Part shown: positions 46,967-57,756 of the stretch, piece after piece
How the letters are laid out: every line of letters starts with the position of its first letter
Position numbering within the stretch: position 1 is the first letter of the stretch
Source of the DNA: Mycobacterium sp. D16Q13
GTDB lineage: Bacteria; Actinomycetota; Actinomycetes; Mycobacteriales; Mycobacteriaceae
Direction: 5' to 3'
DNA: 64,000 nucleotides
NCBI RefSeq assembly: GCF_002013375.1
Contig: NZ_MAEW01000001.1
Span: 1-64,000, forward strand
The notes under the pieces: model-generated
The model's database searches: none
What the model was told of the DNA's origin: nothing
Seen by the model: the letters and a program-made list of their open reading frames with translations, nothing else
Position numbers and translations under genes: made by a program

Positions 46967-46970
46967 AGTG

Positions 46971-48083
46971 TCAGACCGTACCGGCTGCGAGCGCCGCCTC
47001 GATGTCGGCCAGCAGATCATCGGTGTCCTCGATGCCCAGGGAGATGCGCGCGAACCCCTCCGGAACGGCATCCCCCCAGCGCGCCCGGCGGTCCACCGAG
47101 GTATGTACACCACCGAAACTCGTCGAGGCCGCCAACAACGTGCTCTTGCTCACCAGCGCGTGCACGGCGTCGGCGTTGGCCAACTCGATCGACACCAGTG
47201 AACCGAACCGGCTCATCTGGGCGGATGCCACGGGATGGGACGGATCGCTCGCCAACCCTGGGTAACGCACGGAAGCCACCGCGGGATGCTCGCGCAGCAT
47301 CGTCGCCAGCGCGATCGCGTTCTGACATTGGCGCTCGAAGCGCAATCCGGCGGTGGCCAGGCTGCGTGCCCCCAGCCAGGCTTCGAACGGACCCACGATG
47401 GCCCCGGCCCGCGACCGTTCCTGCGCAACGGCCGACATGAGGTCCTCACGCGACCCCGCGACGTATCCAGCGATCAGATCGCTGTGACCTGAGAGCGCCT
47501 TCGTCGCGCTGGCGACCACCAGATCGGCGCCCAGCTCCAGAGGCAGCTGCCCCATCGGAGTGGCCGTGGTGTTGTCCACCACCAGCACACCCCCGTGCGC
47601 ATGCGTCGCACGGGCCAGCAGAGCCAGGTCCACAACGTCGAGCCGCGGATTCGAGGGAGTCTCCGCCACCACCACATCGGCCTGCGCGGCAGCGGCCACG
47701 ATCTGATCCGATCTGGCCGCGATCACGTTGATACCCAGCGCCGCAAGGTTTTCCGTAGCGTAACGCCGCGTCTGGTAGTACCCGTCCTCCGGGACCACCA
47801 GAGTCTGCCCGGGTCGAACCAATGCACGTAACGCCGAAGTGATCGCGCCCATACCCGAGCCGAACACCAGCACATTGTCCGCACGCTCGAGTGTCGCCAA
47901 GCCCGATTCCCATTGTCTCCACGTGGGATTGGACGCACGCCCGTAGGTGTCCAGCGAGTCATCCTCGGGCACCGGCAGATGATAGGCGGAGGCAAACACC
48001 GGCCCCGCCAGAAAGGGTTGCCCGGCAACAGGTTCAGCGGTGGCGGCCACAACGGCCCGGGTCGATATCCCTGGCTCTGGCAT
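46971..48083 (-). CDS. cystathionine gamma-synthase/lyase-family PLP enzyme
   Basis: 370-aa Cys/Met-metabolism PLP enzyme. The PLP lysine is in [11 protein letters not shown], with [15 protein letters not shown] and [10 protein letters not shown] before it and a [13 protein letters not shown] loop near the C-terminus. The family includes gamma-synthases, gamma-lyases and beta-lyases; the reaction is not settled by sequence alone. Lies between gpsA and ddlA on the same strand. Confidence 0.87.
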   Translation of the reverse strand: MPEPGISTRAVVAATAEPVAGQPFLAGPVFASAYHLPVPEDDSLDTYGRASNPTWRQWESGLATLERADNVLVFGSGMGAITSALRALVRPGQTLVVPEDGYYQTRRYATENLAALGINVIAARSDQIVAAAAQADVVVAETPSNPRLDVVDLALLARATHAHGGVLVVDNTTATPMGQLPLELGADLVVASATKALSGHSDLIAGYVAGSREDLMSAVAQERSRAGAIVGPFEAWLGARSLATAGLRFERQCQNAIALATMLREHPAVASVRYPGLASDPSHPVASAQMSRFGSLVSIELANADAVHALVSKSTLLAASTSFGGVHTSVDRRARWGDAVPEGFARISLGIEDTDDLLADIEAALAAGTV

Positions 48084-48087
48084 GTGT

Positions 48088-49086
48088 TTACTCCGGTTTG
48101 GTACTGCGCCCTAACAACTGGGCGACGGCATCGGTGACGCTCAGTCCGCGATGACAGACGCCATGAACAGCCTCCGTGAGCGGCATCTCGACGTCGTAGC
48201 TTGATGCCAACGCCAGGATGGACTCACAGGAGGTGACTCCCTCAGCGACCCTACCGCCGGCGGCGTTACGCGCCTCCTGCAGCGTCTCGCCGCTGCCCAG
48301 CCGCATGCCAAAGGTCCGGTTCCGCGAATGTGTCGAGGTGCAGGTGGCCACCAGGTCACCCACGCCCGCTAAACCGGCAAGCGTGGTGTGGCTGGCACCC
48401 AGGGCCAGCCCCAACCGGGTGATCTCGGCCAGGCCACGGGTAATGATGGTGGCGATCGTGTTCTCCCCCAACCCGACTCCGGCGGCCATGCCGCAACTCA
48501 GGGCGATCACGTTCTTACACGCACCCCCCACCTCGCAGCCCACCACGTCGGAGTTGGTGTACGGACGGAAGTAGCGCGTGGAGAACGCGCGCTGCAGGGC
48601 GACGGCCCTGGTCGAGTCGGTGCACCCGATGACGGTGGCGGCGGGCTGGCCCGCGGCGATCTCGCTGGCCAGATTCGGACCGGTCAGCACCGCGACCCGG
48701 CTGGGATCGGTACCCAGCACCTGGGTGACGACCTGGCTCATCCGCATGAGCGTGCCCACCTCGATGCCCTTGGCCAGGCTCACCACCGACGACCCAGGTT
48801 CGATGAGGTCGGCCCAGGGGGTCAGGTTGGTGCGCAGAGACTGTGATGGCACCGCCAACAGCACCAGCTCGGCGCCCTGCAGGGCCTCTTCGGCCACCCC
48901 CGTGGCGACTATCGAGGCGGGCAGGTCCACATCACTGAGGTACACCGAGTTCCGATGCGTCGCGTTGATCTCATCGGCCAATTCCGATCGGCGTGCCCAC
49001 AACCTGACGTCGTGACCCGCGTCGGCAAGCACCTTGCCCAACGCGGTCCCCCAGGAACCAGCACCCATCACCGCAGCCGTGGCCAT
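48088..49086 (-). CDS. gpsA: glycerol-3-phosphate dehydrogenase [NAD(P)+]
   Basis: Makes sn-glycerol-3-phosphate for phospholipids, 332 aa. NAD site [20 protein letters not shown]; then [17 protein letters not shown], the catalytic Lys in [11 protein letters not shown], and [19 protein letters not shown] 49086 is preceded by TAGGGT and a 7-nt spacer (49087-49099), a leaderless form; the long open extension to 49440 lies over fbiD. Confidence 0.97.
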   Translation of the reverse strand: MATAAVMGAGSWGTALGKVLADAGHDVRLWARRSELADEINATHRNSVYLSDVDLPASIVATGVAEEALQGAELVLLAVPSQSLRTNLTPWADLIEPGSSVVSLAKGIEVGTLMRMSQVVTQVLGTDPSRVAVLTGPNLASEIAAGQPAATVIGCTDSTRAVALQRAFSTRYFRPYTNSDVVGCEVGGACKNVIALSCGMAAGVGLGENTIATIITRGLAEITRLGLALGASHTTLAGLAGVGDLVATCTSTHSRNRTFGMRLGSGETLQEARNAAGGRVAEGVTSCESILALASSYDVEMPLTEAVHGVCHRGLSVTDAVAQLLGRSTKPE

Positions 49087-49123
49087 GGCAGACACCCTAG
49101 CCGGGGCTGGCACCATAGAGAAC

Positions 49124-49738
49124 GTGGGCAGACAGGCTGACGCAGACTTCGGCGTGATCATCGCGGTCAAAAACTTGGCGACCGCCAAGAGCCGCCTGGC
49201 GCCCTCGCTTTCCGCACCCCAGCGGGAACGGCTGGTACTGGGCATGCTGACGCACGCCATCGCCGTGGCCTTCACCGCCGCCCGAACCGTCGCGGTGATC
49301 AGTCCCGATCCTGCGGCCAAGGCAGCGGCGGGACAGGCCGGGGCACGATTCATCTTTGATGACACTCCCGCTGACCACCCCGATCCGCTGAACAACGCGC
49401 TACGCAGCGCCGCCGCACAGCTGAGCGCATCGTCACCCAATCTCGTTGTGTTGCAGGCCGACCTTCCCGCGGTGACGGGCGAGGAATTCTCGGCTGCGAT
49501 GCATGCTGCGCGAAATCACTCACGCAGTTTCGTCGCGGACCGGCACGGCACCGGCACCGCGGCGCTATTCAGCACCGACGGCGATCTGAACCCGTTGTTC
49601 GGAGTCGATTCGGCACGGCGGCACCGGGATTCAGCAGCGGTCGAGCTCACCGGGAACTGGCCCGGATTGCGCTGCGACGTGGATACGCTGGAAGATCTGG
49701 CCGCGGCCCGCGAGCTGGGGGCCTCACTACCACTCTGA
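49124..49738 (+). CDS. fbiD: phosphoenolpyruvate guanylyltransferase FbiD/CofC
   Basis: F420 biosynthesis step joining GTP with phosphoenolpyruvate (FbiD) or 2-phospholactate (CofC), 204 aa. It has [54 protein letters not shown] and [20 protein letters not shown] 49124 is preferred because homologues begin a few residues before GVIIAVK; ATG 49085, sharing CCATGG with the gpsA start, would add 13 residues. Divergent from gpsA. Makes the cofactor likely used by the LLM oxidoreductases here. Confidence 0.92.
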   Translation: MGRQADADFGVIIAVKNLATAKSRLAPSLSAPQRERLVLGMLTHAIAVAFTAARTVAVISPDPAAKAAAGQAGARFIFDDTPADHPDPLNNALRSAAAQLSASSPNLVVLQADLPAVTGEEFSAAMHAARNHSRSFVADRHGTGTAALFSTDGDLNPLFGVDSARRHRDSAAVELTGNWPGLRCDVDTLEDLAAARELGASLPL

Positions 49739-49767
49739 GCCGGTCCGGTAACTCTATGATCACAAGG

Positions 49768-51891
49768 GTGACCACACCCAGCGTTCCCCCGGCCGCAACC
49801 ACGATCGCATCGGCTGAGGAGCTACCCGAAGACCGGTACCTCAACCGGGAGCTCTCGTGGCTGGATTTCAACACGCGCGTGCTGGCCCTGGCCGCTGACG
49901 AATCCCTGCCCATCTTGGAGCGCGCCAAGTTCCTGGCGATCTTCGCGTCCAACCTGGACGAGTTCTACATGGTCCGCGTCGCCGGTCTGAAGCGCCGCGA
50001 CGAGACGGGATTGTCCGTGCGTTCGGCCGACGGCTTGTCGCCACGAGAGCAGTTGAAACTGATTGGTGAGCGCACACAGGAGATCTCGGTCCAGCACGCC
50101 CGGGTGTTCAGCGACTCAGTGCGGCCCGAGCTCGCCAAGAACGGGATCTTCGTCGTCACCTGGGCCGACCTATCGGAGAACGAGCGGAGTTATCTCTCCT
50201 CATATTTCACCGACCAGGTCTTCCCGGTACTGACCCCGCTGGCTGTCGACCCGGCGCATCCGTTCCCCTATATATCCGGCCTGAGCCTGAACCTGGCGAT
50301 CACCGTCCAGGTCCCCGAGACAGGCGGCCAACATTTCGCCCGAATCAAGGTGCCTGACAACGTCGATCGATTCGTGAGGCTGCGTAGCCCCGACGGTGCC
50401 GAGTCCGCGCAGGCCGCCCACACCTCGCGCTTCCTGCCTATGGAAGAACTCATCGCCGCACACCTGTCGGCGCTGTTCCCGGGTCTGGAAGTCGTCGAAC
50501 ATCATGCGTTCCGCATCACCCGGAACGCGGATTTCGAGGTCGAGGAAGATCGGGACGAGGACCTGCTGCAGGCACTCGAACGGGAATTGGCCCGGCGGCG
50601 GTTCGGTTCACCGGTGCGGCTCGAGGTCGCCGACGATATGACCGAGCACATGCTCGAACTGCTGTTGCGCGAGCTCGACGTCCATCCGGGTGATGTGGTG
50701 CAGGTGCCGGGGCTGCTCGACCTGTCCTGCCTCTGGCAGGTCTACGGCGTGGATCGTCCCGCGCTCAAGGACCCGACCTTCGTCCCGGCGACCCATCCCG
50801 CGTTCGGCCAGGGCGAGACACCGAAGAGCATCTTCTCCACCTTGCGCGATGGTGACGTACTTGTGCATCACCCTTACGACTCGTTTTCCACCAGCGTGCA
50901 ACGGTTTATCGAGCAGGCGGCCGCCGACCCGCAGGTGTTGGCCATCAAACAGACGCTGTACCGCACCTCCGGCGACTCCCCCATCGTCAACTCACTCATC
51001 GACGCCGCGGAAGCCGGCAAGCAGGTCGTGGCGCTGGTGGAGATCAAGGCGCGCTTCGACGAGCAGGCCAACATCAAGTGGGCCCGCGCATTGGAAGATG
51101 CGGGTGTGCACGTGGTCTACGGCTTGATCGGCCTGAAGACCCACTGCAAAACGGCGCTCGTGGTGCGCCGGGAGGGGTCTGCAATCCGCCGGTACTGCCA
51201 CATCGGGACGGGAAACTACAACCCGAAGACCGCCCGGCTCTATGAGGATGTCGGCTTGCTGACCAGCGCGCCGGAGATCGGCGCGGACCTCACCGACCTG
51301 TTCAACTCCCTCACCGGATACTCGCGGAAGGTCTCCTACCGCAACCTGCTAGTAGCGCCGCACGGAATTCGCGCCGGGATCATCGACCGCATAGACCGCG
51401 AGATCTCCGCACATCGGGCAGGACAAGACGCGCGAATCCGGCTGAAGATGAACGCGTTGGTCGACGAGCAGGTCATCGATGCGCTGTACCGGGCCTCCCA
51501 AGCCGGAGTCCCCGTCGAGGTGGTGGTGCGCGGGATTTGCGCGCTCCGACCCGGGGTTCCCGAGTACTCCGGCACCGTGACGGTGCGATCCATTCTCGGC
51601 CGGTTCCTTGAACATTCGCGCATCATTCACTTCAACGCCATCGACGAATTCTGGATCGGCAGCGCGGACATGATGCATCGTAATCTGGACAGACGAGTCG
51701 AGGTCCTTGCACGCGTCACCGATCCGAAGCTCACCGCACAGCTCGACGACATGTTCACCTCCGCGTTGGACTCCCGGACCCGGTGCTGGGAACTGCAGTC
51801 CGATGGCCAGTGGCTGGCTTCACCTGCGGACGGCGAGGAGGTGCGCGATCATCAGGTCGAAATGATGAAACGGCACCGCTCGCAGACGTGA
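49768..51891 (+). CDS. ppk1: polyphosphate kinase 1
   Basis: Reversible polyphosphate synthesis from ATP, 707 aa. N-terminal [38 protein letters not shown], and two catalytic-domain His sites including [20 protein letters not shown]. Start GTG 49768 is favoured by TATGAT (49755-49760) 7 nt upstream; ATG 49756 would add four residues. Confidence 0.97.
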   Translation: MTTPSVPPAATTIASAEELPEDRYLNRELSWLDFNTRVLALAADESLPILERAKFLAIFASNLDEFYMVRVAGLKRRDETGLSVRSADGLSPREQLKLIGERTQEISVQHARVFSDSVRPELAKNGIFVVTWADLSENERSYLSSYFTDQVFPVLTPLAVDPAHPFPYISGLSLNLAITVQVPETGGQHFARIKVPDNVDRFVRLRSPDGAESAQAAHTSRFLPMEELIAAHLSALFPGLEVVEHHAFRITRNADFEVEEDRDEDLLQALERELARRRFGSPVRLEVADDMTEHMLELLLRELDVHPGDVVQVPGLLDLSCLWQVYGVDRPALKDPTFVPATHPAFGQGETPKSIFSTLRDGDVLVHHPYDSFSTSVQRFIEQAAADPQVLAIKQTLYRTSGDSPIVNSLIDAAEAGKQVVALVEIKARFDEQANIKWARALEDAGVHVVYGLIGLKTHCKTALVVRREGSAIRRYCHIGTGNYNPKTARLYEDVGLLTSAPEIGADLTDLFNSLTGYSRKVSYRNLLVAPHGIRAGIIDRIDREISAHRAGQDARIRLKMNALVDEQVIDALYRASQAGVPVEVVVRGICALRPGVPEYSGTVTVRSILGRFLEHSRIIHFNAIDEFWIGSADMMHRNLDRRVEVLARVTDPKLTAQLDDMFTSALDSRTRCWELQSDGQWLASPADGEEVRDHQVEMMKRHRSQT

Positions 51892-51940
51892 GCTAGCCCA
51901 CGTTCTTCCGGCTGAACACCTCTCCCCCGAAGGAGCTTTC

Positions 51941-52876
51941 GTGCCCGATCCGACCACCCGGACCGGTGCGGCGGTCCTTGCCGCCGGAGCCGCGCTCTGG
52001 CGGTATCAGGAAGACCCGGACCAGGACGACACTGCCGGCTCCATAGAGGTAGCACTGGTGCACCGGCCACGGTACGACGATTGGTCATTGCCCAAAGGGA
52101 AGCTGGACCCTGGTGAGACGGCGGCAATCGCCGCGGTCCGTGAGATCGCCGAAGAGACCGGCTTCACCGCGCGGCTCGGTAGGCGATTGCCGTCGGTGAG
52201 TTATCCGGTGGCGCAGGGAACCAAACGCGTCAGGTACTGGGCGGCACAAGCTTTGGACGGGAAATTCGAGGCCAACCATGAAGTCGATGAGATTCAATGG
52301 CTACCGATAACGCGGGCGATCAAGACGGTCAGCTACGCCGTCGACCGGAAAGTGCTGCGAAACTTCGCAAAGCATGAAATTGACACTCGGACATTGATCA
52401 TTGTGCGCCACGGAAAGGCGGGGCGAAAGGAACGCTATTCCGGGGATGACACCCTCCGGCCACTGGACAAGAAAGGCCGGGCGCAAGCCGAGGCACTCAC
52501 CAGTCAATTACTCGCATTCGGCGCCAGCGCCATTCACGCCGCAGATCGATTACGGTGCCGTCAGACCGTGGAACCGCTTGCCGAGGAACTGAACACGGTG
52601 ATCTACAGCGAGCCCGCACTCAGTGAAGAGGCCTACTGGGCCGACCGAAAGCGCGCACATCGCAGAATTCTCGAAATCGCGGGGTCCGACGGCGTCCGGG
52701 TGGTATGCACACAGGGACGGGTCATCCCGGATCTCATCAGTTGGTGGGCGGATCGCGACGGTATCCGCCCCGATAAGTCACGTAACCGCAAGGGCAGCAT
52801 GTGGGTGCTGTCGATACACGGCCAGAAGCTGCTGGCCGCAGATCATCTGGACAGCCCGCTGCCCGCCGGGAGCTGA
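51941..52876 (+). CDS. mutT1: MutT1: Nudix plus histidine-phosphatase fusion
   Basis: 311 aa that hydrolyses oxidised (d)GTP in two steps in mycobacteria. The N-terminal Nudix box is GKLDPGETAAIAAVREIAEETGF-type (residues about 50-72); the C-terminal domain is an RHG-type phosphatase with IIVRHGKAGRKE, ADRLRCRQTVEP and CTQGRVIPDLI in place of the usual second His motif. GTG with AAGGAG 5 nt upstream. Convergent with hupB. Confidence 0.94.
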   Translation: MPDPTTRTGAAVLAAGAALWRYQEDPDQDDTAGSIEVALVHRPRYDDWSLPKGKLDPGETAAIAAVREIAEETGFTARLGRRLPSVSYPVAQGTKRVRYWAAQALDGKFEANHEVDEIQWLPITRAIKTVSYAVDRKVLRNFAKHEIDTRTLIIVRHGKAGRKERYSGDDTLRPLDKKGRAQAEALTSQLLAFGASAIHAADRLRCRQTVEPLAEELNTVIYSEPALSEEAYWADRKRAHRRILEIAGSDGVRVVCTQGRVIPDLISWWADRDGIRPDKSRNRKGSMWVLSIHGQKLLAADHLDSPLPAGS

Positions 52877-52935
52877 CGCGCGCGCTCCCCCCCTGATGTG
52901 CAACAGCTGACTGCCGCACTACCCCCTGAAATGCA

Positions 52936-52969
52936 ACATCGGGTCCCACCCTGAGGTGGGACCCGATGT
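52936..52969 (-). terminator. strong hairpin terminator of hupB
   Basis: A 15-bp perfect stem with loop CTGA; the left arm holds CATCGGGTCCCACC. It begins 10 nt past the hupB stop and can also end mutT1 transcripts from the other side. Two near-identical 16-bp units CCCCCTGA-nn-TGCAAC lie at about 52890 and 52923. Confidence 0.85.
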
Positions 52970-52978
52970 CAGCTGAAA

Positions 52979-53611
52979 CTACTTGCGGCCCTTCTTGGCG
53001 GGAGCCTTCTTGGCCGGAGCCTTCTTGGCGGGAGCCTTGGTCGCGGCCTTCTTGGCGGGAGCCTTGGTCACGGCCTTCTTCACGGGAGCGGCCTTCTTGA
53101 CCACTGCCTTCTTCACGGGAGCCTTCTTGGCGGGAGCGGCCTTCTTGACCACTGCCTTCTTGACCGGCGCCTTCTTGGCAGGCGCGGCAACCTTCTTGAC
53201 CACTGCCTTCTTGACCGGAGCGGCCTTCTTGGCAGGAGCCTTCTTGGCCGGGGCGGCCTTCTTGGCGGCGGCACGCTTGGCCGGGGCGGCGGTGGAGCCA
53301 CGCTTCACAGCGGGACCGTCGGCCGGAAGCTTCTGCGAGCCAGAGACAACCGCCTTGAACTGTGCACCGGGACGGAACGTCGGGACCGACGTCGGCTTCA
53401 CCTTGACGGTCTCACCGGTGCGCGGGTTACGGGCGACGCGCGCGGCACGGCGGCGCTGCTCGAAAACACCAAATCCGGTGATGGTCACGCTCTCACCCTT
53501 ATGCACGGTGCGAACGATGGTGTCGACGACGTGCTCCACCGCGGCGGTGGCTTGCCGGCGATCCGAGCCCAATTTCTGTGTCAGAACGTCGATGAGCTCT
53601 GCTTTGTTCAT
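52979..53611 (-). CDS. hupB: histone-like DNA-binding protein HupB (HU)
   Basis: 210 aa. Residues 1-90 are a classic HU fold ([37 protein letters not shown]). Residues about 105-210 form a histone H1-like tail of KKAPAKK/KKAVVKK repeats, as in mycobacterial HupB, which compacts DNA and is linked to iron and cell-wall control. ATG 53611 has GGAGG upstream. The tail repeats show as period-like repeats in the DNA (52985-53290). Confidence 0.97.
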   Translation of the reverse strand: MNKAELIDVLTQKLGSDRRQATAAVEHVVDTIVRTVHKGESVTITGFGVFEQRRRAARVARNPRTGETVKVKPTSVPTFRPGAQFKAVVSGSQKLPADGPAVKRGSTAAPAKRAAAKKAAPAKKAPAKKAAPVKKAVVKKVAAPAKKAPVKKAVVKKAAPAKKAPVKKAVVKKAAPVKKAVTKAPAKKAATKAPAKKAPAKKAPAKKGRK

Positions 53612-53754
53612 GTAAAACCCTCCGAAGCCAGTGGTCCACTTTGAACCGACTTCGAACACGGTAAACCCAACTGCACCTGATTTCCAAGTGCCACGCGTAA
53701 TTTCGGCAAAATTCTCTGAGCTTTTTGACGGGCCATATGCCGACCAAAAGCAAT

Positions 53755-53773
53755 GCCCTTGCCCCCCAAGGGC
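53755..53773 (-). terminator. terminator of leuCD
   Basis: GCCCTTG and CAAGGGC arms around CCCCC, starting about 11 nt past the leuD stop, followed on the minus strand by a short T run (GCTTTTGG). The rest of the gap to hupB (53612-53754) holds the hupB promoter region. Confidence 0.65.
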
Positions 53774-53783
53774 GCCCAATCAG

Positions 53784-54383
53784 CTACCCAGAAGGCTCCA
53801 AAGTACGGGGTTTGAACTTCGGCCGTGACGCCTCAAAAGCCGCAATTTCGTCGACTTTTCGCAGCGTAAGGCCTATATCGTCCAATCCTTCGAGCAGCCG
53901 CCACTGGGTGTAGTCGTCAATCTCAAACGGCACCACCACCGTTCCGGCAGTCACTGTCCGATCCTCAAGATTCACAGTGAGTTCCAAACCTGGATTCTGC
54001 TCGATCAGTTTCCACAGCAGCTCGATGTTGGACTGATCCACCAGTCCCGCAACCAGACCGGCCTTACCCGCGTTGCCCCGGAAGATGTCTCCGAAACGGG
54101 ACGACAGTACTACTCGAAATCCGTAGTCCATCAACGCCCACACGGCGTGCTCGCGGGATGATCCGGTGCCGAAATCGGGCCCGGCGACAAGCACACTGCC
54201 CCGATTGAACGGTTCCAGATTGAGGATGAACGAGGGATCATTACGCCAGCCGGCGAAGAGACCGTCCTCGAAACCCGTTCGGGTGACACGCTTGAGGTAC
54301 ACCGCCGGGATGATCTGATCGGTATCGACGTTGGAACGACGCAGCGGCACACCAATTCCGGTGTGAGTGTCGAATGCCTCCAC
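53784..54383 (-). CDS. leuD: isopropylmalate isomerase small subunit
   Basis: Second step of leucine synthesis with LeuC, 199 aa. Markers are [30 protein letters not shown] and [10 protein letters not shown]. It follows leuC by 20 nt. Confidence 0.97.
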   Translation of the reverse strand: MEAFDTHTGIGVPLRRSNVDTDQIIPAVYLKRVTRTGFEDGLFAGWRNDPSFILNLEPFNRGSVLVAGPDFGTGSSREHAVWALMDYGFRVVLSSRFGDIFRGNAGKAGLVAGLVDQSNIELLWKLIEQNPGLELTVNLEDRTVTAGTVVVPFEIDDYTQWRLLEGLDDIGLTLRKVDEIAAFEASRPKFKPRTLEPSG

Positions 54384-54403
54384 TATTTCCTCTCCCTGCT
54401 GGT

Positions 54404-55849
54404 CTAGAGCGCGGATTTTGCCAAATCAGCTGGCGATGAGAGCTTTCCCCGCACCGCGGTGGCCGCTGCGACGGCCGGTGACACCAAGTGAGTACGGCCG
54501 CCCTTGCCCTGGCGTCCCTCGAAGTTCCGGTTCGACGTCGAGGCGCACCGCTGCCCTGGGGACAGCTGATCGGGATTCATGCCCAGACACATCGAGCAGC
54601 CTGCCTGACGCCATTGAGCGCCCGCAGCGGTGAATACCTGGCCCAGCCCCTCGGATTCGGCCTGCGCGCGCACCCGCATCGAGCCGGGGACGATGAGCAT
54701 GGTGACCCCCTCGGCCACCTTCCGGTCCCGCAGCACCTCGGCCACCGCCCGCAGATCCTCGATCCGCCCGTTGGTGCAGGACCCGACGAACACGGTGTCC
54801 ACCGGAATCTCACGCATCGGGGTACCCGGCGTGAGATCCATATAAGTCAGCGCCTTCTCGGCCGCCAGCCGCTCCTCCTCGTCGACCATCTGCTCTGGAT
54901 CGGGGACGGCGGCGCTCAGCGGAACTCCCTGGCCCGGGTTGGTACCCCAGGTGACGAAGGGCGCCAAAGTACTGGCATCGATGTGCACTTCGGCATCGAA
55001 CTGAGCCCCATCGTCGGTGCGCAGCGAGTCCCATTCGGCCACAGCGGCATCCCACAGCTCACCCTTGGGCGCGTGCGGACGGTCCTTGAGGTAGGCATAT
55101 GTTGTCTCGTCGGGAGCGACCATTCCTGCCCGCGCGCCCGCCTCAATAGACATATTGCACATAGTCATTCGGGCCTCCATCGACATCTCCTCGACGGCCT
55201 GCCCGCGATACTCCAGGACGTACCCCTGGCCGCCACCGGTGCCGATCTTGGCGATGACCGCCAAAATGACATCCTTGCTGGTAACGCCGGTCGGCAGGGG
55301 GCCATCGATGTTGATGGACATGGTCCGAAATGGCCTCAGCGGCAAGGTCTGCGTGGCCATCACGTGCTCGACCTCGGAAGTCCCGATGCCCATGGCCAGC
55401 GCCCCGAAGGCTCCATGGGTGGAGGTGTGGCTATCGCCGCACACCACCGTGGTGCCCGGCTGGGTCAAACCCAGCTGCGGACCGACCACGTGCACGATGC
55501 CCTGTTCGGCGTCGCCCATCGGGTGCAGGCGGATGCCGAATTCTTCGCAGTTGCGTCGCAGCGTCTCCACCTGAGTGCGTGAGACCGGATCGGCGATCGG
55601 CTTGTCGATATCAATGGTCGGCACATTGTGGTCCTCGGTCGCGATCGTCAGATCCGGCCGGCGCACCGGGCGCCCGGCGAGCCGCAGACCATCGAAGGCC
55701 TGAGGGCTCGTCACCTCATGGACCAAATGGAGGTCGATATAGATGAGGTCGGGCTCACGCGCCTCACCCTCACCGGTTCCGCGTACCACTACGTGGGAGT
55801 CCCAGACCTTCTCTGCCAGGGTCCGGGGCTGTTGGACACTAGTCATCAT
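54404..55849 (-). CDS. leuC: isopropylmalate isomerase large subunit
   Basis: Aconitase-family 4Fe-4S dehydratase, 481 aa. Cluster cysteines are in [13 protein letters not shown] and [11 protein letters not shown]; also [18 protein letters not shown] and a C-terminal [13 protein letters not shown] 55849 or 55846 is preferred because GGAG lies just upstream; ATG 55864 is possible. Regulated from the gap shared with ltbR. Confidence 0.97.
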   Translation of the reverse strand: MMTSVQQPRTLAEKVWDSHVVVRGTGEGEAREPDLIYIDLHLVHEVTSPQAFDGLRLAGRPVRRPDLTIATEDHNVPTIDIDKPIADPVSRTQVETLRRNCEEFGIRLHPMGDAEQGIVHVVGPQLGLTQPGTTVVCGDSHTSTHGAFGALAMGIGTSEVEHVMATQTLPLRPFRTMSINIDGPLPTGVTSKDVILAVIAKIGTGGGQGYVLEYRGQAVEEMSMEARMTMCNMSIEAGARAGMVAPDETTYAYLKDRPHAPKGELWDAAVAEWDSLRTDDGAQFDAEVHIDASTLAPFVTWGTNPGQGVPLSAAVPDPEQMVDEEERLAAEKALTYMDLTPGTPMREIPVDTVFVGSCTNGRIEDLRAVAEVLRDRKVAEGVTMLIVPGSMRVRAQAESEGLGQVFTAAGAQWRQAGCSMCLGMNPDQLSPGQRCASTSNRNFEGRQGKGGRTHLVSPAVAAATAVRGKLSSPADLAKSAL

Positions 55850-55863
55850 TGGCTCCGTGCTCA

Positions 55864-55898
55864 TTGCGTCTCATTATTTGGAACGCTAGTATCGTTCC
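55864..55898. promoter_or_regulatory. leuC-ltbR divergent promoter and operator
   Basis: To the right: TTGCGT (55864-55869), 17 nt, TAGTAT (55887-55892), 6 nt, then the ltbR GTG. To the left, GATACT lies in the same block for leuC. The palindrome GGAACG-N7-CGTTCC (55880-55898) covers both -10 elements, with GTCTCA and TGAGAC further out. It is the natural LtbR binding site. Confidence 0.7.
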
Positions 55899-56600
55899 GT
55901 GAGACAGCATAGCGGTATCGGCGTTCTCGACAAAGCGGTGCAGGTCCTGACCGCCATCGGCGACTCCCCGTGCGGACTGGCCGAATTGTGCGAGCGCACG
56001 GGACTCCCCCGCGCCACCGCGCATCGCTTGGCAGCGGGGCTGGAGGTGCACCGATTCCTGTCCCGGGACGGTGCCGGACAGTGGCAGCTCGGCGCCGGGC
56101 TGACCGAACTCGCCGCGCACGTCAACGATCCGCTGCTGAGCGCCAGCGCCCAGGTGCTGCCCAAGCTGCGTGAGATTACCGGCGAGAGCGTGCAGCTCTA
56201 CCGCCGAGAAGGCACGGTACGCATATGCGTGGCGGCGCTCGAACCACCAGCGGGGCTTCGCGATACCGTGCCGGTCGGTTCACGCCTGCCCATGTCCGCC
56301 GGATCGGGCGCCAAAGTCCTGCTTGCCCACAGCGATACGGCCATTCAGGCCGCGGTACTCCCCGGCGCCACGTTCACCGACCGCGCCCTGGCCGACGTGC
56401 GCAAGCGGGGCTGGGCGCAGAGCGCGGCCGAGCGCGAGGCCGGAGTCGCCAGCGTATCGGCGCCCGTTCGCGATCGGCATGGCAATGTCGTTGCGGCGAT
56501 ATCGGTTTCCGGCCCTATCGATCGGATGGGCCGCCGGCCGGGAGCACGCTGGGCCGCCGATCTCGTTGCCGCCTCCGAGGCCATAACTGCCCGGCTTTAA
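55899..56600 (+). CDS. ltbR: IclR-family regulator LtbR
   Basis: 233 aa. N-terminal winged helix (LAELCERTGLPRATAHRLAAGLEVH) and IclR effector domain (LPMSAGSGAKVLLA, GVASVSAPVRDRHGNVVAAISVSGP). Divergent from leuCD like LtbR of corynebacteria, which represses leucine and tryptophan genes. GTG sits 6 nt past TAGTAT, so the mRNA is likely leaderless and the operator overlaps its promoter. Confidence 0.9.
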   Translation: MRQHSGIGVLDKAVQVLTAIGDSPCGLAELCERTGLPRATAHRLAAGLEVHRFLSRDGAGQWQLGAGLTELAAHVNDPLLSASAQVLPKLREITGESVQLYRREGTVRICVAALEPPAGLRDTVPVGSRLPMSAGSGAKVLLAHSDTAIQAAVLPGATFTDRALADVRKRGWAQSAAEREAGVASVSAPVRDRHGNVVAAISVSGPIDRMGRRPGARWAADLVAASEAITARL

Positions 56601-56609
56601 GCTCCGATT

Positions 56610-57107
56610 ATGGGAAGCAATCAGCGCTCGCAGATCGTCATGTCCGACGAAGAGATCACCGAGTTCATCAATAATTCGCGCACTACGACCATGGCGACCA
56701 TCGGCGCCGATGGCCAGCCGCACCTGGTGGCCATGTGGTACGCCGTGATCGAGGGCGAGCTGTGGTTCGAAACCAAGGCCAAGTCGCAGAAGGTAGTGAA
56801 CCTCAAGCGTGATCCGCGGATCACCTGCCTCATCGAAGACGGACTCACCTACGACACACTGCGCGGGGTATCGATCGAAGGACAGGCCGAGATAGTCGAG
56901 GACGCGGACCAGCTGTTCCAGGTCGGCATCAGCGTCTTCGAGCGCTACACCGCGCCGTACACCGAAGAGATGAAACCCTTCGTCGAGCAGATGCTCAACA
57001 AACGCATCGCGGTCCGGGTGCGGCCGGCCCGCATCCGGTCCTGGGATCACCGCAAGCTGGGCCTGCCCGCGATGCCCCTCGGCGGGTCGACGGCGCCACA
57101 GCAGTAG
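56610..57107 (+). CDS. PNPOx-like/FDOR split-barrel protein
   Basis: 165 aa of the pyridoxamine-phosphate-oxidase fold: TTTMATIGADGQPHLVAMWY, ELWFETKAKSQKVVNLKRDPRITCLIEDG and GVSIEGQAEIVED. Binds FMN or F420; like Rv2991. TAAGCT (56598-56603), which overlaps the ltbR stop, is 6 nt before ATG. Confidence 0.88.
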   Translation: MGSNQRSQIVMSDEEITEFINNSRTTTMATIGADGQPHLVAMWYAVIEGELWFETKAKSQKVVNLKRDPRITCLIEDGLTYDTLRGVSIEGQAEIVEDADQLFQVGISVFERYTAPYTEEMKPFVEQMLNKRIAVRVRPARIRSWDHRKLGLPAMPLGGSTAPQQ

Positions 57108-57115
57108 GTACGGCG

Positions 57116-57418
57116 GTGGGCCAGCTCGCGCGCGATGCGTTCGACTCCTTCCGTGAGGGTCTGCGGCATAAGAAGATCAAGCGGCCATTGAGCGACGCGC
57201 TGGTCCACCACCTCGATACCGGCGAGACGGCCGGAGAGCACGGCGATCGGATCCGTGAGCTATGCGTCGAAACCCTCGATATCGAGGTGAATGTCAAGAA
57301 GACCGGCGCCCATCAGGCGCGCAAATTTGTGATCTGGACCCTGCGGGAGCGCCATCCCGAACTCACCGAGGAGGCGTTGCGCATGTTGGGCGACTATCGC
57401 GCCGAGAGCTGGCTATAG
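57116..57418 (+). CDS. conserved small protein of unknown function
   Basis: 100 aa, mostly helical and charged: FDSFREGLRHKKIKRPLSDALVHHLD, then VETLDIEVNVKKTGAHQARKFVIWTLRERHPELTEEALRML. No cysteines, signal or known domain recognised. It begins 9 nt after the FDOR gene, so it is probably co-transcribed. Confidence 0.65.
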   Translation: MGQLARDAFDSFREGLRHKKIKRPLSDALVHHLDTGETAGEHGDRIRELCVETLDIEVNVKKTGAHQARKFVIWTLRERHPELTEEALRMLGDYRAESWL

Positions 57419-57434
57419 ATTTCGCATTGAGAGC

Positions 57435-57510
57435 TGGTACCCCCGATGGGATTCGAACCCACGCTACCGCCGTGAGAGGGCGGCGTCCTAGGCCGCTAGA
57501 CGACGGGGGC
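57435..57510 (-). tRNA. tRNA-Glu (CTC)
   Basis: 76-nt cloverleaf including an encoded CCA. Acceptor GCCCCCG pairs CGGGGGT; anticodon loop CUCUCAC gives anticodon CTC for codon GAG; T-loop GGTTCGAATCC is present. Confidence 0.97.
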
Positions 57511-57606
57511 TAGAACATTCCGTGCGACGCGCGAGGCGCGCAGACTTGACAGTCTAGCTCACCGGCGTGCATCACACCAAACCACTTGTTGTGCAAATGA
57601 TTTGCG

Positions 57607-57678
57607 CTGGGGTACCAGGACTCGAACCTAGAATGGCGGTACCAGAAACCGCTGTGTTGCCAATTACACCATACCCCA
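57607..57678 (-). tRNA. tRNA-Gln (CTG)
   Basis: 72-nt cloverleaf without encoded CCA. Acceptor TGGGGTA pairs TACCCCA with discriminator G; anticodon loop TTCTGGT gives CTG for codon CAG; T-loop GGTTCGAGTCC. Confidence 0.96.
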
Positions 57679-57756
57679 TTGGCCTCGCAGAACCGCAGGT
57701 CAGCGCGCTGACTGCGGACTTTGGAGCCGACGAGCAGACTACCAAACCAACCGCGA

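Noticed and set aside
49087..49440. Extended N-terminus of GpsA
   Set aside because: The NAD-binding motif starts right after ATG 49086; the extension is the antisense of fbiD.
52985..53290. Regular DNA repeats that resemble an array
   Set aside because: They encode the KKAPAKK/KKAVVKK tail of HupB; no spacers of unique sequence, so not CRISPR.
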